Source: Fluviibacter sp964604465 (lineage in GTDB: Bacteria > Pseudomonadota > Gammaproteobacteria > Burkholderiales > Rhodocyclaceae). From it: a DNA stretch of 35,386 nt. This document shows positions 1 through 7,938 of the stretch, piece by piece. The translations under genes and the position numbers were made by a program. The notes under the pieces were generated by a model, which saw only the letters and a list, made by a program, of their open reading frames with translations, ran no database searches and was not told the origin of the DNA. The first letter of the stretch is position 1; each line of letters opens with the position of its first letter. Location of the stretch: assembly GCA_964604465.1 (NCBI GenBank), contig CAZRYZ010000009.1:1-35386 (forward strand). The letters run 5' to 3'.

Positions 1-36
1 GAAGATGTGGTGATCCAGTCGGTTACGATCAAATGA
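1..36 (+). CDS. C-terminal tail of a peptidyl-prolyl isomerase (partial)
   Basis: Only the last 11 codons are inside the window; they read EDVVIQSVTIK followed by TGA. The TGA overlaps the lpxH start codon in an ATGA arrangement, which suggests translational coupling. In many gammaproteobacteria the gene directly before lpxH is a cyclophilin-type peptidyl-prolyl isomerase (ppiB), and this ending resembles the final beta-strand of that family. The identity therefore rests mainly on gene order and is an inference; the visible part carries no catalytic motif. Confidence 0.6.
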   Translation, partial: EDVVIQSVTIK

Positions 37-776
37 TCTTTTTTGCGTCCGATGTGCACCTGGCATCGGACACCCCGGCGGCACGAGCCATCACGGCGCG
101 GTTCCTGAGTTTTCTGGAGCGCGCCGGCCGGGAGGCCTCTGCGGTTTACCTGCTGGGGGACATTTTCGAAGCCTGGGTCGGCGATGAGGACCTCAAACGC
201 AAGTCCTACCAGCCGGTCTTTAAGGCCTTACGCCAGCTCACCCGATCCGGTGTCTCCGTTTATTTTATGGCGGGTAACCGGGATTTTCTTCTTAGTGATC
301 GTGTACTCGCTGAACTGGGTATGCACCGTCTGAGCGATCCCTACATTCTTTCGCTGCCCAACTGGCAATTCGTCCTTTCGCATGGCGACTTGTACTGTAC
401 GGACGATGCGGCCTATCAACGTTATCGTGCCACCGTGCATGATCCCAAAATCCAAGCCAGGTTTCTGGCATACCCTTACTGGATCCGGCGCCTGATAGCC
501 CGCTGGCTTCGTTGGCGCAGTGAAGGGCGGCGCTACGATGCAAACACCCTATCCGTGACCGATGTGTCTGAAGCGACCGTTGAAGATGAGGCCCGACGTC
601 ATGGCTATGCCACCCTGATTCATGGCCATACCCACCGACCGACCACCCACGACCTGATCGTTGACGGCATCCACGTCGAGCGCTGGGTCCTGGCAGATTG
701 GTCGGCAGAGCGCGGTGAATATGTGTGCTGGGATGAAACGGCCGAGGAAGGCCACCTGATGCGGAAAAGTATTTAG
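33..776 (+). CDS. lpxH: UDP-2,3-diacylglucosamine diphosphatase LpxH
   Basis: LpxH is a peripheral inner-membrane calcineurin-like hydrolase that cleaves UDP-2,3-diacylglucosamine to lipid X and UMP in lipid A synthesis. The 247 residues carry the family metal-binding motifs in order: DVH at residues 7-9, GDIFEAW from 42, GNRDFLL at 81-87, SHGD at 116-119 and HGHTHRP at 197-203. The length is normal for the family (about 240). The ATG overlaps the stop of the upstream gene by four bases, so the two are probably co-translated. No clear terminator follows. Confidence 0.96.
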   Translation: MIFFASDVHLASDTPAARAITARFLSFLERAGREASAVYLLGDIFEAWVGDEDLKRKSYQPVFKALRQLTRSGVSVYFMAGNRDFLLSDRVLAELGMHRLSDPYILSLPNWQFVLSHGDLYCTDDAAYQRYRATVHDPKIQARFLAYPYWIRRLIARWLRWRSEGRRYDANTLSVTDVSEATVEDEARRHGYATLIHGHTHRPTTHDLIVDGIHVERWVLADWSAERGEYVCWDETAEEGHLMRKSI

Positions 777-807
777 CTGACTTAAGGCTGCTTTAAGCTG
801 TTTGGGG

Positions 808-837
808 TTGAATTGCATTTATCGGATACCATATAGG
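808..837 (+). promoter_or_regulatory. Possible sigma-70 promoter for the BI-1 family gene
   Basis: TTGAAT at 808-813 and TATAGG at 832-837 are 18 bases apart in the 122-base gap after lpxH. The match to consensus is moderate. It would give a leader of roughly 55 bases before the ATG at 899. This is a visual call only. Confidence 0.3.
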
Positions 838-898
838 CGCTAAGAACGCCCATCGGGTGTCTCTGTATTAACCAACTGTTTTCTTGAGGAATTTTTCC

Positions 899-1594
899 AT
901 GGACATTCGCTCCACACCTTCGTTTGGCGGCGTCACCATCAATGCGGCACGCAACCAGGTGCTGCGAAATACCTATTGGCTGCTGGCGCTATCCCTGATC
1001 CCGACCGTCATTGGTGCCGTGCTGGGCATGGCGGCCAATGTGCCGATGCTGATGGCGGGTAGCCCGATCATGAGCATGTTCATCTTCTTTGGTGTAGCCT
1101 TCGGCTTCATGTGGGGGATTCAGCGAAATCGCAACAGCGGCATGGGTGTCGCCCTGCTGCTGGGTTTCACCTTCTTTATGGGTCTGATGCTGTCGCAGAT
1201 TCTGAGCGTCGCGCTGGGCATGAATAATGGTGGCGCCCTGATCGCCATGGCCGGTAGCGCCACAGCAGCAATCTTCTTCTCGCTGGCCATGTACACCAGT
1301 GTCAGCAAGCGTGACTTCAGCTTCATGGGCAACTTCCTGTTTGCTGGTCTGATTCTGCTCATCATTGCGGCCATCGCGAATGTGTTTCTTGCGATTCCGG
1401 CAATGGCCATTGCCATCTCGGCCATCGGTGCCCTGCTCTTCACGGGCTATCTGCTCTATGACCTGAGCCGCATCGTCAACGGTGGCGAAACCAACTACAT
1501 CACGGCTACTCTGGCGGTCTACTTGGACATCTACAACCTGTTTGTCAGCTTGCTCAACCTGTTAATGATCTTTAACGGTAACAACCGCGACTAG
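899..1594 (+). CDS. Bax inhibitor-1/YccA family membrane protein
   Basis: A 231-residue polytopic inner-membrane protein of the BI-1 (UPF0005) family with about seven hydrophobic segments. The C-terminal signature is clear: YDLSRIVNGGETNYITATLA followed by YLDIYNLFVSLLNLL, matching the conserved GGETNYI and YLDIxNLF stretch. E. coli YccA interacts with FtsH and SecY, but whether this paralogue does so is unknown. I chose ATG 899 because GAGGA at 886-890 sits nine bases upstream; an in-frame TTG at 884 overlaps that ribosome-binding site and is unlikely. A strong terminator follows, so the gene is probably monocistronic. Confidence 0.92.
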   Translation: MDIRSTPSFGGVTINAARNQVLRNTYWLLALSLIPTVIGAVLGMAANVPMLMAGSPIMSMFIFFGVAFGFMWGIQRNRNSGMGVALLLGFTFFMGLMLSQILSVALGMNNGGALIAMAGSATAAIFFSLAMYTSVSKRDFSFMGNFLFAGLILLIIAAIANVFLAIPAMAIAISAIGALLFTGYLLYDLSRIVNGGETNYITATLAVYLDIYNLFVSLLNLLMIFNGNNRD

Positions 1595-1610
1595 AAACAG
1601 GCTGCTCCCG

Positions 1611-1640
1611 AAAAAAGGAGCCTTGCGAGGCTCCTTTTTT
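1611..1640 (+). terminator. Rho-independent terminator after the BI-1 family gene
   Basis: A perfect stem with arms 1611-1622 and 1629-1640, GC core GGAGCC/GGCTCC, and a six-base loop. The 3' arm ends in TTTTTT. It lies 16 bases after the stop codon. Confidence 0.92.
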
Positions 1641-1760
1641 ATTTTGAATCAATGGGTTGTAATATTTGGACGAATGATGTCAACCGAAGTCGTGTACACC
1701 GCGTTATTTGCCCTACGCGGTCTGCTGTCCGGGCCGATTTACCTACCGAGGTTCCCCCAA

Positions 1761-2051
1761 ATGGGCAAGAAAGCTTCAACAGATTTGGTCATGCGCCAGC
1801 TGGAGCACTCGCTGCACATGACATCGAAAGAAATCGAAGGCCTGGGTCGCAACTCTGCAGTTTGCGACTACGATCTAGGTCTTCTGGATCAGCAGGGCGT
1901 CAAGAAGTGCCTGGCCGATTCCCTCAAACTCTTTGTCGAGGAAATCGCCCGCTTCAAGACCAAGAACGGTGCCGCCTATCGAATGGCCCGCCAGATCTTT
2001 TCCAATGCTTACCTGAACAGTGCCAACCTCATCGTCAAGGTTGCCGCCTGA
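1761..2051 (+). CDS. Hypothetical protein, 96 residues
   Basis: I do not recognise this protein. It is soluble-looking, mostly helical by composition and mildly basic, with two cysteines (Cys28 and Cys43) and no signal peptide or membrane segment. ATG 1761 is preferred because CCGAGG lies about nine bases upstream. The reading frame is open back to 1623, but that part begins inside the preceding terminator. The gene stands alone between two terminators, so it needs its own promoter, and I see no convincing one. An intact frame with a plausible ribosome-binding site and its own downstream terminator supports a real gene. Confidence 0.65.
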   Translation: MGKKASTDLVMRQLEHSLHMTSKEIEGLGRNSAVCDYDLGLLDQQGVKKCLADSLKLFVEEIARFKTKNGAAYRMARQIFSNAYLNSANLIVKVAA

Positions 2052-2096
2052 TACTGTAATCACCCGGGTGATGCCTTTCGTTACCCGCGTAAAATT

Positions 2097-2130
2097 AAAC
2101 GCCCGTACAGATCTCTGTCGGGCGTTTTTT
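2097..2130. terminator. Bidirectional terminator between the 96-residue gene and rlmD
   Basis: Arms AAACGCCCG (2097-2105) and CGGGCGTTT (2119-2127) pair, with an inner ACAG/CTGT stem and a one-base bulge. Six T follow on the plus strand. On the minus strand the hairpin is followed by TTTAATTTTA, so it can also end rlmD transcription. Confidence 0.88.
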
Positions 2131-2156
2131 ATGGGACTCGGGTAATCTGAGTCTGT

Positions 2157-3494
2157 TTAGGTTCGTCGGAAAACTGCGATCGATTCCACATGCGCGGTAT
2201 GCGGGAACATGTTCGCGATGCCCGCCCCTTCCAAGGTGTAACCCTTGACGTTGACCAGAACCCCGGCATCACGCGCCAGTGTGGCAGGATTGCACGAGAC
2301 GTAAACAATCGTATGTGGCGCATCGCCCTGCGGCTGATCGGCATCTGGCAGCGCCTTCACCAGCTCCAGCGCCCCTTCACGGGGTGGGTCAATCAGCATA
2401 CGGTCAAGCTTACCCATCCGGGCAAGCACTGGCCGACAATCAAGAAACAGATTCGCGGCAAAGAAATCCGTCCGTTGCCCAAGGCCATTCATTTCGGCGT
2501 TCTCTGCGGCCCGTTTGACCAGGGCATCACTGCCTTCAACGCCAACAACCTGCGCACCGCTTCGAGCAATGGGTAGCGTAAAGTTCCCCAGGCCACAGAA
2601 CATGTCGGCAACTCGTTCGCCCGGCTGGGCTGCCAGCAGCCGCATCGCCCTGGTCACCAGCGCATGATTAATCGACGGATTGACCTGAGTAAACTCGGTG
2701 GGAGCAAAGTTTAGGGATACGCCGAAATTGGGCAAATGGTAAGTCAACAGGGGGCGATCCTGTGGATCCAGCGGATGAACGGTGGTAGGGCCACCCGGCT
2801 GCAGAAACCAGCGGACACCATGCTGTCGGCCGAATTCGGCAAGTTGAACCTGATCACCCTCGGAGAGTGGCTCCAGATGGCGCAGTACCAGAACGATATC
2901 GAGCAGATTCGGCTGCCCGGGTATTTCCCCCACCGCCATCTCGATCTGGGGCATGCGATCGGGCTGGCTCATCTCCCCGATCAGATGACGCAGCGGCACC
3001 AGCATGTCCGACATTGCTTTCGGGAGAATCTCGCAAGAGCTCATATCGGCGATATAGCTGCTGCGCCGCTCATGGAATCCGACCAGAACCCCGCCTTTTT
3101 TCGGGACCAGCCGCACGGAAACCCGCGCACGAAACCGGTAATGCCAGGATGGCCCTGAGATCGGTGCATACACCGCGCCCGGTTTCACGTTGCCGATATG
3201 CTGCAGATTGTCCTCCAGCACGCGCTGCTTCGTCGCGATCTGCATCACAGGGTCAGCATGTTGCAGAGAACACCCGCCACAAATACCGAAATGCGAGCAC
3301 CGGGGCGCGACCCGGGCTGAGGCGGACTTGTGGATCTCCGTCACCCTGGCCATCTCGAAATTCGGCTTGCGGCGGTAACTCAACCAGGTTACCTGCTCGC
3401 CAGGCAAACCGCCCTCGACGAAAATCGTTTTTCCATCCCAACGGGCGATACCCTGACCCGCGTGATCCAGAGACTCAATAATTCCAGAAGGCAT
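2157..3494 (-). CDS. rlmD: 23S rRNA (uracil-1939-C5)-methyltransferase RlmD
   Basis: An RNA m5U methyltransferase of the RumA/TrmA family that methylates U1939 of 23S rRNA using S-adenosylmethionine. The order is an N-terminal TRAM domain (about 1-60), four Cys for a 4Fe-4S cluster (Cys66, Cys72, Cys75, Cys154), the SAM loop DMFCGLGN (297-304), DPPR (369-372) and the nucleophile Cys401 in VSCNPAT. The 445-residue length is normal. The CxxGGC-type cluster plus SCNPATLARD favours RlmD over RlmC or TrmA. It converges on the hypothetical gene across a shared terminator and is divergent from the small lipoprotein gene. Confidence 0.95.
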   Translation of the reverse strand: MPSGIIESLDHAGQGIARWDGKTIFVEGGLPGEQVTWLSYRRKPNFEMARVTEIHKSASARVAPRCSHFGICGGCSLQHADPVMQIATKQRVLEDNLQHIGNVKPGAVYAPISGPSWHYRFRARVSVRLVPKKGGVLVGFHERRSSYIADMSSCEILPKAMSDMLVPLRHLIGEMSQPDRMPQIEMAVGEIPGQPNLLDIVLVLRHLEPLSEGDQVQLAEFGRQHGVRWFLQPGGPTTVHPLDPQDRPLLTYHLPNFGVSLNFAPTEFTQVNPSINHALVTRAMRLLAAQPGERVADMFCGLGNFTLPIARSGAQVVGVEGSDALVKRAAENAEMNGLGQRTDFFAANLFLDCRPVLARMGKLDRMLIDPPREGALELVKALPDADQPQGDAPHTIVYVSCNPATLARDAGVLVNVKGYTLEGAGIANMFPHTAHVESIAVFRRT

Positions 3495-3604
3495 AATATT
3501 CGCGCTTTCCCGCGCAGGAAAATAAAATCAAGGCGTCAGATTTTACTGCAATTCAGGAGCTTTCATGATCCTTACAACAGACGCTTGTCACGCCCTATTC
3601 TGTG

Positions 3605-3610
3605 TATAAT
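3605..3610 (+). promoter_or_regulatory. Consensus -10 hexamer (TATAAT) before the small lipoprotein gene
   Basis: TATAAT is a perfect -10 element about 86 bases before the lipoprotein ATG. The nearest -35-like hexamer, TTGTCA at 3585-3590, is only 14 bases away, which is short, so the promoter may depend on an activator or another -35. The predicted transcript would include the inverted repeat at 3639-3660. Confidence 0.5.
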
Positions 3611-3638
3611 TTATTCAGACGTCGCCATGCTTCGTCAC

Positions 3639-3660
3639 CTGTTGGAACTGTTTCCAACAG
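3639..3660 (+). repeat. Perfect 9-bp inverted repeat in the lipoprotein leader
   Basis: CTGTTGGAA (3639-3647) and TTCCAACAG (3652-3660) are exact reverse complements separated by CTGT. It lies between the TATAAT and the ribosome-binding site and is not followed by a T-run, so it looks like an operator or a 5' leader hairpin rather than a terminator. Confidence 0.7.
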
Positions 3661-3695
3661 CGTATTCTTCAACGACCTTTATCAAAGGGAAGAAA

Positions 3696-3899
3696 ATGAA
3701 ACAATCGCTCCTCGTTGCTGCTCTCCTCGCTCTCGCCGTTACCGCCTGTGGTAAGAAGGAAGCCCCGGCTCCTGCCGCTGCTCCGGCTGCTGCCCCGGCT
3801 CCTGCTGCTGCTCCGGCTGCTGACCAGAAGCCTGCTGACGCTGCGCCTGCTGCTCCGGCCGCCGCTCCTGCTGCTGCTCCGGCTCCGGCTGCCAAGTAA
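3696..3899 (+). CDS. Small Ala/Pro-rich lipoprotein
   Basis: A 67-residue exported lipoprotein. The signal peptide has a lipobox V-T-A-C ending at Cys18. Mature Gly-Lys-Lys-Glu is followed by a tail of about 45 residues made almost only of Ala and Pro (AAPAAAPAPAAAP-type runs). Such tails are extended and may span the periplasm or peptidoglycan; that is inference. The ATG at 3696 has AAAGGGA at 3684-3690 as ribosome-binding site. The coding DNA is a low-complexity run of GCT/CCG codons, so replication slippage and length variation are likely between strains. The function is unknown. Confidence 0.8.
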   Translation: MKQSLLVAALLALAVTACGKKEAPAPAAAPAAAPAPAAAPAADQKPADAAPAAPAAAPAAAPAPAAK

Positions 3900-3917
3900 T
3901 CGCGTTTGCGATCTTGG

Positions 3918-3964
3918 AACCGCTTCGGCGGTTACAAAAAACCGGCCTTCGGGCCGGTTTTTTT
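3918..3964. terminator. Tandem UUCG hairpins, bidirectional terminator
   Basis: Two stem-loops with TTCG tetraloops stand side by side: AACCGC/GCGGTT (3918-3933) and ACCGGCC/GGCCGGT (3941-3958) flanked by A- and T-runs. The second has a seven-T tail on the plus strand and a six-T tail on the minus strand, so it serves both the lipoprotein gene and the converging hydrolase gene. Confidence 0.9.
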
Positions 3965-3979
3965 ATGGGTTGAACGCCT

Positions 3980-4762
3980 TCATGCCTCAAGGGCTAGCCA
4001 GTCAAAGCCCTCTTCCTGTGTGGCAACGTAAAATACGGACGGAATATCCACCAGAACCTCCCGGACTGCAGCAAATACATGATCCGGGCTGTTATTGGTT
4101 CTTGATAAGTGGGCGGCCACAATCTGCTGCAGTCGCCCGATCTCAAGGCGCCCCAGAAAACCCGCCGCGTCCCGATTGCACAAATGACCGTACCGACCGG
4201 CAATCCGTTGTTTGAGCGATTCCGGATAAGACGATGCTGCCAAAAGATCGGGGTCATGATTAAACTCCAGGACCAGACCATCACAGCCTTGCAAAGAACG
4301 CTCAATGTGCGGGGTCAACATCCCCAGATCGGTCAGCACCCCCAAGCGCAAGGATCCATGCACCACCACGTATTGAACAGGCTCACGCGCATCATGTGGC
4401 ACGGGGAATGGCTGCACTTCAAGGGCGCCGATTTCAAACGGAGTATGGCTATCAATAATGCGCAAGCTAACGCCATTGCAGGCATCAACGGAACGCAGAT
4501 GAACCGCAGCGTGCGTACCCCGGGTCAGACAAACCGTGGCACCGGTCTTACGGGCTAGGGCCATGACACCACCTATATGATCACCGTGCTCATGAGTCAC
4601 CAGAATGGCATCCAAGCCCATCGGGTCCACACCACGCGCTTCAATTCTGGCGAGAGCCTGCCTAACGGGCAGCCCGCAATCAATCAGGAGGCGGGTTGAC
4701 CCCGCCTCGATCAGCAGTGCATTGCCCTCACTTCCGCTACCCAGGGAGGTAAACCGGATCAC
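3980..4762 (-). CDS. MBL-fold metallo-hydrolase, YycJ/WalJ-like
   Basis: A 260-residue metallo-beta-lactamase-fold hydrolase. The metal-binding motif THEHGDH is at residues 56-62, with further likely ligands at His123, Asp145 and His218; the C-terminal HLSRTNNSP is characteristic of the YycJ/WalJ branch, whose members are predicted nucleases. The substrate here is unknown. The GTG start overlaps the bamC TGA by four bases, and no good ribosome-binding site is seen, so translation probably depends on coupling to bamC. It is the last gene of the HDAC-like/dapA/bamC run. Confidence 0.88.
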   Translation of the reverse strand: MIRFTSLGSGSEGNALLIEAGSTRLLIDCGLPVRQALARIEARGVDPMGLDAILVTHEHGDHIGGVMALARKTGATVCLTRGTHAAVHLRSVDACNGVSLRIIDSHTPFEIGALEVQPFPVPHDAREPVQYVVVHGSLRLGVLTDLGMLTPHIERSLQGCDGLVLEFNHDPDLLAASSYPESLKQRIAGRYGHLCNRDAAGFLGRLEIGRLQQIVAAHLSRTNNSPDHVFAAVREVLVDIPSVFYVATQEEGFDWLALEA

Positions 4763-5922
4763 CGCAACTGTTGCAGCAGCAGATCCAGGATCTGTCGTGC
4801 GATGGGCGACACATCGGCCTGACCGGTGTTGCCCGGCGCCAATACGATCACATTGGTCGGACCACCGGCCTGTTGCTCAGCCACCAGGATTCGGTACTGC
4901 ACCTTGGTCGGCACCGCATCGTCTTTACTGCGCCAGAACGCAAGGCTCGACCAGAATCCGCCCGAGCCCTTCTCCTGGACCGACTTGTCATCAGAATCCA
5001 CATAACGCACGTAGTACAGACCCTGATTGCGCTCACGATCTTCAACCGTAAAACCAACCCGATCAAGTGCCAGACCCACGCGACGCCAGCTGCGATCGAA
5101 CGAGTCATCCACGACCAGCATGGAACCGCCGTTGGGCGACTGGGCCATGCGGGCCTTGTCGACCGACTTGGTAGGTTCACCTTTCTTCGCCAGCTCCTTG
5201 GCCTCTGGGGTACTGACCCCGTCAAACTTGAACATCAGACGACGCAGCATCTCGGCTTCAAGCGTCGGATCGGCATCACGTGGCTGCCAGCGCGTCTGAT
5301 CTTTACCCTCGCTAACATAGACTTCAATCATGCCGCGGTGGCTAATGAAAATATCGGTCGTACCTGCCTGATGGCCTTTCTCAAAACGGGTGCGATACAT
5401 GTCCCGCTCAGGGGTTGAATACATCGTCCCGATCACGCGGCCCAGAAAACCCTGGATGGCACTCCCGGGAACATTCGCCCGGTTTTCTGCCCAGTCGGTT
5501 TCCATGATGCCGGTCTGTGCATCTTCCTTCTTCAGGATGAAACCGTTTTCCTGCCAGAATGCCTTGGTGACATTCCAGGCCTTGTCTTCAGGCACCGAGA
5601 CCACCAACCAGCGGTGGTTACCCTGGCGTTCAATGCGGGCAACCCCATGGGAACCATCGGGCAGCACACTTTCATCGGCTTTCTGGTTCTGTGCCACCTT
5701 GTTCTTGGCATTCATCTGCGAGTAAACCGCTGTGCCTGATGCCGGCACATTCGGTGCCGAGAACTGGGGGTTATTCGAGGGTCGGGTCAGGTCCGGCGGA
5801 ATATCCAGGGGTGGCGCCTTGGCGGCTGTGCCGTAGTCGATCTTCTTTGATTCTGGCAGATACGAACAACCGACGGCAAGCGCGGTGACCGAGAGCAATC
5901 CGAAACGCAACAGCTTATTCAT
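4759..5922 (-). CDS. bamC: Outer-membrane assembly lipoprotein BamC
   Basis: BamC (NlpB) is an accessory lipoprotein of the BAM complex that inserts beta-barrel proteins into the outer membrane. The 387 residues begin with a lipoprotein signal ending at Cys19 (LAVGC). Next comes the unstructured segment DYGTAAKAPPLDIPPDLTRP, the typical BamC region that contacts BamD, and then two helix-grip domains. ATG 5922 is preferred to the TTG just upstream. It starts three bases after the dapA stop, the same dapA-bamC order as in E. coli, and overlaps the hydrolase gene downstream. Confidence 0.93.
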   Translation of the reverse strand: MNKLLRFGLLSVTALAVGCSYLPESKKIDYGTAAKAPPLDIPPDLTRPSNNPQFSAPNVPASGTAVYSQMNAKNKVAQNQKADESVLPDGSHGVARIERQGNHRWLVVSVPEDKAWNVTKAFWQENGFILKKEDAQTGIMETDWAENRANVPGSAIQGFLGRVIGTMYSTPERDMYRTRFEKGHQAGTTDIFISHRGMIEVYVSEGKDQTRWQPRDADPTLEAEMLRRLMFKFDGVSTPEAKELAKKGEPTKSVDKARMAQSPNGGSMLVVDDSFDRSWRRVGLALDRVGFTVEDRERNQGLYYVRYVDSDDKSVQEKGSGGFWSSLAFWRSKDDAVPTKVQYRILVAEQQAGGPTNVIVLAPGNTGQADVSPIARQILDLLLQQLR

Positions 5923-5925
5923 CAA

Positions 5926-6798
5926 TCACAGCCCCGCCTGTTTCATGGCAGCACGAATACGGTCGTGGAACGCCGGTGCCAGCTGAGTCAACGGCAAACG
6001 CAGCCCATGGGGCATCAATCCCATTTCGGCCACGGCCCATTTGACGGGAATCGGGTTCGCTTCGCAGAACAAGTGACGATGTAAGCCGGTCAGACGGCGA
6101 TTGATACGCACGGCTTCAATCGCATTACCTGCCGCTGCCGCCACACACATATCATGCATCGCACGGGGCGCAACGTTGGCGGTGACCGAAATGTTGCCGT
6201 GATAGCCCATCAGTATCGTGGCCATACAGCTCATGTCGTCCCCCGAATAGAGCGCAAAGCCTTCCGGCGCACGCTCGATCAGATCACAAGCCCGATCGAT
6301 ATTACCGGTCGCATCCTTCACGCCGATAATGCCTGGTACCTGGGCCAGACGCAGAATCGTGTCATTGCTCATGTCGGCCACGGTACGACCCGGCACGTTG
6401 TAGAGAATGACGGGTAGATCAACCGCCTCGGCAATACTACGGAAATGCTGATACAGCCCTTCCTGGCTTGGCTTGTTGTAATAAGGCACGACCGATAGGC
6501 CGGCATCGGCACCCGCGTCCTTTGCCCGCTGATGCAGATGAATGGCTTCACTGGTCGAATTGGCACCGGTCCCGGCAATAATCGGGATACGACCTGCCGA
6601 ATGCTTGACCGCAACCTCAATCAGCTGGCAGTGCTCTTCCACATCCACCGTCGGAGACTCTCCGGTTGTCCCGACAACCACAATGGCATCAGTCTTTTCA
6701 CGAATGTGAAAATCCACCAGGTTTCTGAAGGCATCGAAATCCAGGCGCCCATTCGGGTGCATGGGGGTCACAATGGCAACGATCGAACCGGTAATCAT
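5926..6798 (-). CDS. dapA: 4-hydroxy-tetrahydrodipicolinate synthase DapA
   Basis: DapA condenses pyruvate with aspartate semialdehyde, the first committed step of lysine and diaminopimelate synthesis, in the cytoplasm. The 290-residue protein has the expected residues at E. coli numbering: Thr44-Thr45 in GTTGES, Tyr133 and Arg138 in YNVPGR, and the Schiff-base Lys161 in GVKDATG. The ATG at 6798 gives the normal N-terminus MITGSIVA; an in-frame extension to 6840 has no family match. It lies 63 bases after the HDAC-like gene and is followed closely by bamC. Confidence 0.97.
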   Translation of the reverse strand: MITGSIVAIVTPMHPNGRLDFDAFRNLVDFHIREKTDAIVVVGTTGESPTVDVEEHCQLIEVAVKHSAGRIPIIAGTGANSTSEAIHLHQRAKDAGADAGLSVVPYYNKPSQEGLYQHFRSIAEAVDLPVILYNVPGRTVADMSNDTILRLAQVPGIIGVKDATGNIDRACDLIERAPEGFALYSGDDMSCMATILMGYHGNISVTANVAPRAMHDMCVAAAAGNAIEAVRINRRLTGLHRHLFCEANPIPVKWAVAEMGLMPHGLRLPLTQLAPAFHDRIRAAMKQAGL

Positions 6799-6861
6799 GA
6801 GGAAACCTATCTTTCGGGCAGGGTCAGGCGGAAGAAACAAACCCCGTTATTCTAGCCGAAA

Positions 6862-7785
6862 TCAGATTTCGGCGAGTGCGCGCAGGTGGGCGGCCACACT
6901 TCGTGCCAGAGCTGACATGACATAGCCACCCTCGAGCATGGAAACAATCCGATTGTCCGCATGACGAGCTGCCACCTCGCGCAGCTGGGTCGTCACCCAG
7001 GCGTAATCGCGTTCAAAAAGCTTCATCCCGCCCATGTCGTCTTCATAGTGGGCATCAAAACCTGCTGAAATGAAGATCATCTGCGGTTTGAATTCTTCAA
7101 GGCGGGGAATCCACGACTCCAGCACCGCCTGCTGCAGTTCCTCCCCTCCCGAGCCACCGGGGAGCGGCACATTCACCATATTCGGTGCCGGATGATCGGT
7201 TCCCGAGTAGGGATAGAACGGATGCTGAAAAATACTGCACATCAGGATGCGGTCATCCCCGGCGCAGATATTCTCGGTGCCATTACCGTGGTGTACATCA
7301 AAGTCGATGATCGCCACACGCTCCAGTTTGTGGTGCTCCAGGGCGTGGTGGGCCGCGATCGCAATATTATTGAAAAAACAGAAGCCCATGGGCGCTTCAC
7401 GTTCGCAGTGGTGCCCCGGAGGCCGAACCGCACAGAAAGCATTCTCGGCCTTCTTGTCCATGAGCAGGTCAACCGCCATGATGCCCGCACCCGCCGAGCG
7501 CAACGCGGCCTGCCAGGTAAATGGATTCATGGCCGTATCCGGATCTAGGTGGGCAATACCAAAAGACGGTGCCGTATCCTTGATCTTTTTGATATGAGAC
7601 GCTGGGTGAACCAGCATCAACTGCTCCACGGTGGCAAGAGGCGCCTCGTGGTGGGTGAAATACATATCAATCCCCTGAGCAATCAGGTGATCGTGAATCG
7701 CTGTCAGACGGGCCGGCGCTTCTGGGTGCAAATCACCCATGTCGTGCTTCAGACAATCCGGATGCGTAATAAACGCTGTACTCAT
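6862..7785 (-). CDS. Histone-deacetylase-family (acetoin-utilisation type) hydrolase
   Basis: A zinc-dependent amide hydrolase of the arginase/deacetylase fold, 307 residues. Visible motifs are HPEAPAR (20-26), RPPGHH with the His125-His126 charge relay, DFDVHHGNG with zinc ligands Asp163 and His165, AGFDAH with ligand Asp244, and EGGY with Tyr288. All catalytic residues are present, so it should be active. Bacterial relatives act on acetylated lysines, polyamines or small amides; the substrate here cannot be read from sequence. The ATG at 7785 has AAGG five bases upstream. It heads the run leading into dapA and is divergent from the transglycosylase gene. Confidence 0.92.
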   Translation of the reverse strand: MSTAFITHPDCLKHDMGDLHPEAPARLTAIHDHLIAQGIDMYFTHHEAPLATVEQLMLVHPASHIKKIKDTAPSFGIAHLDPDTAMNPFTWQAALRSAGAGIMAVDLLMDKKAENAFCAVRPPGHHCEREAPMGFCFFNNIAIAAHHALEHHKLERVAIIDFDVHHGNGTENICAGDDRILMCSIFQHPFYPYSGTDHPAPNMVNVPLPGGSGGEELQQAVLESWIPRLEEFKPQMIFISAGFDAHYEDDMGGMKLFERDYAWVTTQLREVAARHADNRIVSMLEGGYVMSALARSVAAHLRALAEI

Positions 7786-7821
7786 AAACCTTGACTCCCC
7801 CCAGGGCCAAACCTGCCCCAC

Positions 7822-7837
7822 TCATGCTTTGGCATGA
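7822..7837. repeat. Inverted repeat in the divergent HDAC-like/mltB spacer
   Basis: TCATGC (7822-7827) and GCATGA (7832-7837) are exact inverted repeats separated by TTTG, about 40 bases upstream of the HDAC-like start. It could be an operator, but nothing identifies the protein. Confidence 0.35.
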
Positions 7838-7938
7838 TTATTCTGATCTTTTCATTATCTGCCCATTCTTCAACACGGACAAGCAACAAACTGTGGAAAA
7901 ATGGGAACCGTTATGCCTGTTCAGACTATGCCAACATC

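Noticed and set aside
3585..3610. TTGTCA/TATAAT as a standard promoter
   Set aside because: The hexamers are only 14 bases apart, outside the usual 16-18; only the -10 element is kept.
3770..3895. GCT/CCG repeat run as a non-coding tandem repeat
   Set aside because: It is in frame within a lipoprotein gene with signal peptide, ribosome-binding site and terminator, so it encodes the Ala/Pro tail.
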